Positions 57,239 to 64,000 of a stretch of 64,000 nt of DNA are shown piece after piece. Origin of the DNA: Hysterangium stoloniferum (Eukaryota > Basidiomycota > Agaricomycetes > Hysterangiales > Hysterangiaceae); NCBI GenBank assembly GCA_015178975.1, contig WHVD01000038.1:310001-374000 (forward strand). Direction: 5' to 3'. Position 1 is the stretch's first letter; each line of letters begins with the position of its first letter. The position numbers and the translations under genes are program-made. The notes below the pieces were generated by a model. It was not told the origin of the DNA. It saw only the letters and a list, made by a program, of their open reading frames with translations, and did no database searches.

Positions 57239-60164
57239 ATGCCCCCTAACATCGAGGATTTGGAGCCTCCTCCTCCACCATTAAACCATGTCTTAAAGCC
57301 TCATCATATTGGTCTCCTTGCAGTCATTCTGTTGGCCTACAGAAGAGACGCGTCGCCTTCGCCTTTTTTCATGCTTCATATTCAACGAATACTTATCGAA
57401 GAAGTTTCCGAGGTCAGGTTCTATTTCGCTAGGATGTGTGCGAAGTGGCATCTTGAACTTCTGTAGACCGCTCTCCCCAGGCCTTACGACATGCTTGTAC
57501 AAGAACTTACGTATTCTGCTTCGATAGAGGCACTAAGTTTGAACAAGGCTCTCAGATTAGTTGTGAGCTGCTCGTCTCCGATCAATACCTATGACTATAT
57601 ATTGCATCAGCCTAAACACCTCAATGGCATTGACTCGATGCATGACTTTTTTTCCGGTGAGCGATTCACCAGCATACACACACATACACACATACACATA
57701 TATCAATATATGTGTAGATATTCAAAGCCTCGTAGTTGAAAAGGATGAAGAAGTCAGCATTGTCCCCACATGTAGTGTATACGCTAATGAATCTTTCAGG
57801 CAAACCTTGGCGCGGTGTTTGTATGCTCTACATCCAAATTTCATACATAAAATTTTCAGTCTTTCCTCCAGGAGCGCCATTCATACTTCGGCTTGTTTTG
57901 TCGCCGCTGTTGCATCTCTTACTATAAACTCTCATTCGCAGGTATCGACCGCCTACGGGAAGACTTCCTCAAGTGGGCCCAAGGGGAATATTCTTCAGGA
58001 TACAATCTGCAAGAAAATAAGCGAAAGGGAAATGGTTTGATCGTTTATATTTGAATCTTGATCCTCCCATCAACATACATCACAGGGCACTTATTATTTC
58101 CCACAGCGGGGGACGAGAAAGATTATGGAAGTGCCGAATCTTTTGCTGCGTAAGCTATATTTTCACATATTGTGCCCGTGTATTGAGTGCTTTCAAAGCT
58201 TCCAAAAGGCCACTGCAGAAGGCGATATATCGGAAGCGGTAGAGAGTCTTCGGACTTTCTTTGACCAACATTTCTCAGACGCCAATGAATCGTGAGTTAC
58301 ACGTTATGAGAGTGTAGTTTATGTAGATGATCTTTTATATAGTGGTGTCCGTCAACACGCTCTACTTAATCTTGCCATATTTCATTACAATAACTGTGAA
58401 CTTGCCGTTGCGCGAAAGGTAATGTCGAAGTTATTGATGTTTTCTTTCTTGCATTTACATTCTTTCGTCCAGTATTTACTGGAGGCTATCACTGTCGCTA
58501 GAACAAGTAGTGACAAAGTGACATTACAGCACTGTATGAGGTGAGCATGACAGCTTTGACCCTCGAAATTGATGTATAAATGTATAACTTCACAGCCTTC
58601 TCCGTCGATTATCTCCTCATGAAGGATCACCCGCCCTACCTCTAACTGAAATTCACGCCAACGCTTCTGCGATACATATCGTATCGGATGTACTCAAGCT
58701 TCTGGTGCAAACTGTTAGCACGAGATTTATTAAGAAAGATTTCTTTGGTTTATGACATGACGTAGAAAGAGCCCGTCATATCGTTGTTTTCGAGGGTCAT
58801 GCAATCGTGGGGTTGTTATGACAAGTCCTGCAGCCCCACAGGAGGCCCCCCAGCAGAACATGAACAATGGGCCATCCATGCCGTCCAAGCATTCATTTGG
58901 AAGATTTCAGGTTAAGGCGTCTCTTCTCACACTGGAAAACGCCGTCTGAATAGCATTTTAGGGCCTGAATCCCTCGCAAGACCTGAAGAAGATATAGTTT
59001 TGACCTTCACTGAGCGACTTAGCTCAAACGAGGCGCGGTGGGATGCGTTCCGTTCCAGAGCAGAGAGGGTAAGCTTCCACTCAAATTCTCTAATGAAGAA
59101 GAATTAAGGTTACTGTAGCATGCCAGACAAGGGAGGGTAACTGAGGCGCTAGCGGTTCTCCTGGATCCAGAATGTTGGAGCAACCTCAATTTGCGACTGT
59201 ATAACGACTGGGCGTGTGCAGTTTGGCGTGTGCTAGCAAATCAAGTTAAGCGCAGGTATGATGCACCATGATATGTATCTGTTCCATTTAGTCTGATCAT
59301 TTCAAAACAGAGGGCAAATTAGACTTTTACATGAATATTACAGAGATCAAATACCATTTCTGCGAATGGAAACGTTGGAAATGTTTACAAGATCACTCCC
59401 GCCACCCAAAGGACAGTGCCTATCTCCATTGTTGGATCGAGATGCGATACTGCATGCTAAACATCATTATGTATGTGTTTATACATCCACTATTAATCAT
59501 GCTAAATCAGCCGACTTAGAAATGGCATAATACTCTTGCAACGGTACAGCCATTGCTACGCGGCTTGTTTGCAGCTGAATTTCGTGGACATTGGTCCATG
59601 TATCGCATTGGCATCGTCTTGCTTGCCGACCTTACCATTGACCTCGAGATGCGGAAATATGGCCGGCGAATATTAGAGGAAATAATGCCTCAGGTCTGTC
59701 AGATTCTATCAGTATTACTAGGACTTTATATTAACTGCTTCTAGATCATGCCCGGGGATGACATCGAACTACGAGCATTTGCCTGCTACGTGCTTGCGCG
59801 GTGCATCGTCAATTCTGCCAATGGCCAAAGTATGTGTCCACTTATAAGAAAAGCAATTGAACTCTAAAACCGGGTCATAGTGACGGCGATATCTGCAGCC
59901 ATCCCCTACCTGGCCATCGCAGAGGAAGACTACGGAACATTAGAAATGCTTAGCTGTCAACAGGATGTGCTCTATTTCATGGCATCAATCTTCAACACGT
60001 TAGGGATGCAGCAAGACCGAGATTCTGCGGCTGCCCGACACGCAAGGAGTGTACAAATTTCGCAGGCATGGACTCAAGCAGAAGTACCAACAGAGGCAAT
60101 TGAAATCTGCTCAATCATTACCGAGGTTGGAGCCAGAATAGCGGTAGAGGCTGTGAGTAGTTGA
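57239..60164 (+). CDS. APC5: Anaphase-promoting complex subunit 5
   Basis: Sixteen exons: 57239-57412, 57467-57656, 57718-57776, 57860-58034, 58086-58149, 58199-58291, 58343-58418, 58473-58540, 58596-58713, 58766-58910, 58962-59068, 59119-59255, 59311-59470, 59520-59693, 59745-59829, 59881-60164 (702 residues). The start (LNHVLKPHHIGLLAVILLA), YFGLFCRRCCISYYKLSFAG, SGVRQHALLNLAIFHYNN followed by ARKYLLEAITVARTSSDKV, and the TPR-like helices of the C-terminal half match Apc5. It is a scaffold TPR subunit of the ubiquitin ligase that drives anaphase. Weak points: the join 57776/57860 (the skipped 83 nt could hide another small exon) and the last codons, where GTGAGT at 60153 could start another intron. 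Confidence 0.88.
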
Positions 60165-61140
60165 AGACAACATTATACGATATGTACACCGAAGATAGAC
60201 ACATAGCAAGGAACGCGTCGCTGCACAGTATAAGAACCTATTGCGATGTTTTGAGTCGTTCCATGTCTGGCCATTCCATGAGTTTGGGACATATCAATAA
60301 GCACATGAGGATATAGCAGCTGCAACTACGATTTGCTGAGCTTATTGAGGCGGGCGAGATGGTAGTTAATTGTTGGTGCTTGCATGCGCCGTTGCATTGG
60401 CTACAAGACGCATAAGAAACACGACATGTAGTACTTTAAGTAGCATACCGTAGTCCTCATGCACTCGTGTAGCATTTTAGCTGCCTCTGCGCAACCGTTC
60501 TTACTCAAGATGTCCTTCGTACTTGCCCAACACCCCAGCATCGCAGAGAGTTCGATGGCACAGGGATTTGGCGGGGGGACTGGTAGTCACTATATTTAGT
60601 ATAATAGTTTGAGTTAATATAAGGCATTATCTCCCTACCTTTCCGTGGCCTGACCTTGAGTTTTCGGATGCTCATCACGGTAAGAATTTGCAGCTTTCAG
60701 GCGCCTGCTCACCAGTACTTAGCGCGGAAAGTTGGCACTTCCACACATTTTCCATCCTTCTGCACCAGGTATGAAAATTCTGAAAAGATAATCTTGTTTA
60801 TAATCTATTTAAAATAATGCTCAAATATCCTCCGGAATTCTCGTGGTTTTTGATGGTTTTATGCACCAAACTTTGTTGAATCCTCTCACTTCCGAGTCCA
60901 TAGGATCTAAAGTAACTCACTTCCTGTTCAATTTATTATGGGTGCAGTCGTGTTAAAATTGTAATAAGTAGCTTTTTGTTGTATATATGTGGTAACAAAA
61001 TATAATATCCAAAGCTCTCGTGGTTGTTCACTTTTTACCACGCGTCCACAGGGGTCCACAATGTCATCACGGCCACGTTTCTCTCTTATAGCCAGGCCTT
61101 GTACAGTAGATCAACTCAGATCCGCTTCAAACCTCATCGA
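60165..61140. other. Intergenic region, no gene seen
   Basis: Nearly 1 kb between APC5 and UBC6, unusually long for this gene-dense half. It is AT-rich, with no open frame of note. A small upstream open frame (61061, MSSRPRFSL...) overlaps the UBC6 start in another frame and could be part of its 5' leader. Confidence 0.5.
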
Positions 61141-62290
61141 ATGGCCTCCCGCTCCTCTCACAACAAGAACAATGCCGGTCAGTAGAGCACTGCTGCATTC
61201 GCTATATGCTGTACTTTGTTCATCAACGGCTTACAGGAGTTAAGCGCATTCTTCAAGAAGCTAGAGAGTTGGCCACAGATCCCAGCACCGACTATCACGC
61301 CGCGCCTCTAGAAGATGATATATTTGTACCTCACTCATCCAATTTGTATTTGGCTAAGATTTCTGATCCCCAAATGTAGGAGTGGCATTGCACCATGCGT
61401 GGCCCTTCGGGCACCGAGTTCGAAGGGGGAATATATCATTTCCGCATACAGTTGCCTTCAGAATATCCCTTCAGACCTCCCTCAATCATGATGTTGACTC
61501 CGAATGGTCGTTTTGAACTCAATACCAAGGTAAGTAAATAATATTGAAAATACTCTCGGTCAATCTCAGCGGTTTTGGGCCCTTTCGGCAATAGATTTGC
61601 ATTAGTTTCACAAACTGTACGTGCCATTCCATGAGCGCGACTGTATCTATGTCTTATAGTATATTGTCATAGACCATGAAGGTAAGATGCTTACTTGTGC
61701 AGAGATCAACACCTTGAACGCTTGGTATAGAATTATGGCAACCAGCGTGGGGCGTTCGGACAGCCATTATCGCCCTCCAAGGCTTTTTCCCTTTGAAAGG
61801 AGAGGCCGCGATTGGCGTAGGCGCTGTAGAGTATCCGTCTCAAGAACGTAAACGACTCGCTCAACTGTGAGTCCTCATAGTTAGTCTGGCTACATATAGC
61901 AACTTGCTCAACACCTTTAGGTCGCGAGACTGGAAATGTATTCGTTGCGAACAGACGAATCTAGAGTTGTTACCAGATGTCACCCCTGCAGCGAAGGCTA
62001 CTAACGGTTCATCTCTGGGTGTAGTTGAACCTGAAGGATTACACGAGAGGGAATCTTCCTCTACATCCGTAGTGCCGCCTCCTGACCCACCGGCGCCTGC
62101 CATTGATCCTGCCGTCACCACATCAACTACTGTACCTTCAAGTCAGCCATTGCAGCATATCCCGATCCAACCACTACGTCAATCTCTGGTACAGAGCCCT
62201 CGATCATCAAGGCCACCACTACTGCTTGATGGCGCCATCGCAGTTTGCTTTACTATGCTCGTGGCAATCTTATGGAAGAGGCTCCTTTAA
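61141..62290 (+). CDS. UBC6: ER-anchored ubiquitin-conjugating enzyme (UBC6/UBE2J type)
   Basis: Exons 61141-61177, 61237-61325, 61380-61529, 61595-61616, 61673-61681, 61731-61866, 61921-62290 (270 residues). The UBC fold starts GVKRILQEARELATDP, continues LEDDIFEWHCTMRGP...GGIYHFRIQLPSEYPFRPPS and MLTPNGRFELNTKIC, with Cys94 as the active site. There is no HPN triad, as is typical for this class. LWQPAWGVRTAIIAL and the VEYPSQERKRLAQLS end follow. A Pro/Ser-rich linker leads to a C-terminal tail anchor (GAIAVCFTMLVAILWKRLL). The enzyme acts with Doa10 in ER-associated degradation. The catalytic Cys is encoded in a 22-nt exon, followed by a 9-nt microexon (ACCATGAAG), both needed for a continuous TNYHEELWQP. 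Confidence 0.93.
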
Positions 62291-62350
62291 TGTCATATTG
62301 TCATCACATAAAAGACGTTCCTAATGTTATTTCCCAAGTTGTACCTCTAT

Positions 62351-63294
62351 CTATATCAATTGTAACACGTGCTCGGGGGGAGATATCTTGCAGAATTCTG
62401 AAGGCTGAGGCGGTCCAACGACCTTGCTAACCGGGACAACGCCTGTCCAAACATTATTCATGAGGTCAGCATCCTGTAAATCCTAAAATTGACGAGGTGA
62501 AAATGGATCCGGCATGCGAACCAAAAGTGTATGCTACCTGACTATTTTCATTCGCAGGTCCTTTGCGGATCTTTGCGCTTTAATAAAAGTTTAGGGTGTT
62601 AGTTATTACACCAATATTGATGGAATTCACGTTACCTTGCACTGTCCACCACGACACGGACGACAGCCGTGCCTTTAAATTCTGTTGGGGTGGGTTGTCT
62701 GGCATAGTCCCATCTCCCTGGTATAGTCCTATCAGTGATACGTATAAATGCGTCCGTCTTTGCCTTGACTGCATCTTCGCCCTTGTTCCGTCCGAGTGGC
62801 ACAGTATACCCATGTAAGACTGCCGACCGATAATTCATGCTCGTACCAAAGCTAGAGAGGGCCAGGACGTAGCCATCCAGAATGGTGCCCGTAGCGACAA
62901 CTCGAACGTTGGGCTCATTTAATCGTTTGTACACGCGAGAGGAGGGATGGCCTGAAGAGATGATATGTGATCAGCGAACGTTGCACCTGGTGTGATATAT
63001 GCAGCAGAATGACCATGGAGATAGAGGGTCAGGTCACCCTCTTCCGTGTCTTCCAATGCACCTATCATCGGGACACATTGAGGCATTCCGTCGTCGTCGA
63101 CGAAGGCCACATGTAGCACCTTAGCCTCGCGAATGATCGCAGAAACGGTTGCCTCGGATTATCGATTAAGTGGTGCAGACGGCCATGCAAGCTCCGCATA
63201 CCTTATCATAATGACCTCTTTCTTTATGGCGACCAATCGTGTTTAATTCGGTCTTCTCATAGATGTCTTTCACTTGAGAGTCTTCGCTCGTCAT
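62351..63294 (-). CDS. FMN-binding split-barrel (pyridoxamine 5'-phosphate oxidase-like) protein
   Basis: Exons 63294-63202, 63152-63014, 62951-62636, 62577-62538, 62482-62351 (239 residues). The blocks KTELNTIGRHKERGHYDKAT, then VLHVAFVDDDGMPQCVPMIG, LYLHGHPSSRVYKRL and SFGTSMNYRSAVLHGYTV match the flavin-nucleotide-binding family of fungi and bacteria. The RHKERGHYD motif is the usual N-terminal signature. No catalytic role is established for the family; some members are annotated with 5-nitroimidazole-resistance proteins. The last two exons were placed from the DADLMNNVWTGVVPV block. Convergent with UBC6, 60 bp apart. Confidence 0.85.
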
Positions 63295-63519
63295 CTTGGT
63301 TGGGACTGAAAGAGTAACTCGGTTGAAATCTCGTACATTCTACTAGTATCCCAGCATCTTATAAATGATAACCAACTTTATAAATAACTAACATTATTAA
63401 CGCCACTGCTCGAGTCATAACCACCAACTGGTAAATGACTCACGACGGGTAGTTAATTGTACTAACCGCTGACATACAACGTACAACCGAAAAGTAGAAA
63501 ATCCTCTCTTGCGATCATC

Positions 63520-64000
63520 CTACTTTTTTTTCACTTCTCTGACATCCAGAACAACCGTGTCACCATCTTCTAGGTTATAAACCGCGATAGTCTGTTGATT
63601 CGTGAGCAATTTTCCCATATACGTCAACTTAACACGTCCAGGCGGAAGAGTCGAGTCTATATGACGAACGATCCTATCACGTAGTGTAGAAACAAGAAGA
63701 TTGAGGGGTAGATCGGGAACAGTGGCAACGGTGCCATCCAGTTTCCAATCAGGGTGGTCAGGCATGTTGGGAAGCTGAATGAATAGAGATATTGGAATCG
63801 GATGCATATTAATCCAATCTTGCTCAGGGTAATACACCCCACCGGGTAATTTGGCTACGCGTTGTCGTTTCGCAGATGGGGCTTCGCCATCACCTTCACC
63901 AGCAAGCATTTCATCAGCGGAACGAACGCTTCCAGCCCCGCCGCCTGCTCCTTGGAGAGCAGCAATTCGCGAAGGATGCATACCTACAGCAGGCGGCGGT
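63520..64000 (-). CDS. SF3A1: Splicing factor 3A subunit 1 (partial, 3' end)
   Basis: The frame is open from the window edge (64000) to the stop at 63520 and gives the last 160 residues. After a Gly/Ala-rich linker and a short basic run (AKRQRVAKLPGG) comes YYPEQDWINMHPIPIS, then a ubiquitin-like domain (LDGTVATVPDLPLNLLVSTL, PPGRVKLTYMGKLLTNQQTI, DGDTVVLDVREVKKK). A C-terminal ubiquitin-like domain after a disordered linker is diagnostic for SF3A1/Prp21 in most eukaryotes; in humans it contacts U1 stem-loop 4. The SURP domains must lie beyond the right edge. Confidence 0.9.
   Translation of the reverse strand, partial: PPPAVGMHPSRIAALQGAGGGAGSVRSADEMLAGEGDGEAPSAKRQRVAKLPGGVYYPEQDWINMHPIPISLFIQLPNMPDHPDWKLDGTVATVPDLPLNLLVSTLRDRIVRHIDSTLPPGRVKLTYMGKLLTNQQTIAVYNLEDGDTVVLDVREVKKK

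Noticed and set aside
61061..61243. Alternative start of the E2 gene at 61061
   Set aside because: It is in another frame; the ATG at 61141 gives the correct N-terminus and joins the next exon in phase.

Overview
This is nuclear DNA of a filamentous basidiomycete. The genes are split by many short introns (mostly about 50-60 bp, GT-AG with some GC-AG), neighbours are packed head-to-head or tail-to-tail, and the protein versions present (fungal Dicer, M50B-like peptidase, RNase P subunit Pop7, Apc5, Noc3) are of the Agaricomycete type. The transposon content and compact introns would fit Cantharellales (the Rhizoctonia/Ceratobasidium group), but that placement is inference. All exon coordinates below were spliced by eye from splice consensus, reading frame and family conservation.

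Bases 1 to about 13,600 are a transposon island. It opens with a 21-bp minisatellite and then holds nested elements: an LTR of one family (1401-1740 plus 10893-11287) is split by a Tc1/mariner-type element (1741-10892, TA duplication, inverted ends of about 220 bp). That element's broken transposase is in turn split by a Mutator-like element (2220-6246, perfect 22-bp inverted ends, its own intron-containing gene) and by LTR debris including a solo LTR with a GAGGG duplication. Two further solo LTRs with perfect 5-bp duplications, a roughly 660-bp foldback and a chromodomain remnant of a Ty3/gypsy polyprotein follow. Bases 13,440-19,220 are gene-poor: one low-complexity ORF and a local direct duplication.

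From 19.2 kb to the end the window is dense with housekeeping genes: CWC22 splicing factor, M50B-like membrane peptidase, an unrecognised protein with a duplicated tail, POP7 and TBP (divergent), a Ser-rich coiled-coil protein, Dicer, a phosducin-like protein (PLP2 type), a large membrane-anchored beta-propeller amidohydrolase, a small basidiomycete protein, eRF1, a MIF-like protein, a LACTB2-like metallo-beta-lactamase, an ITFG1/LINKIN-like FG-GAP membrane protein, V-ATPase subunit a, NOC3, APC5, UBC6-type E2, an FMN split-barrel protein and the 3' end of SF3A1.

There is no single pathway, but RNA processing is heavily represented (CWC22, SF3A1, POP7, NOC3, Dicer) next to translation termination (eRF1) and ubiquitin/cell-cycle genes (UBC6, APC5). 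Points of special note are the three-level transposon nesting, four or five GC-AG introns in a small gene set, 9-, 13- and 20-nt microexons, and the tandemly duplicated, frameshifted protein tail at 24.2-24.6 kb.
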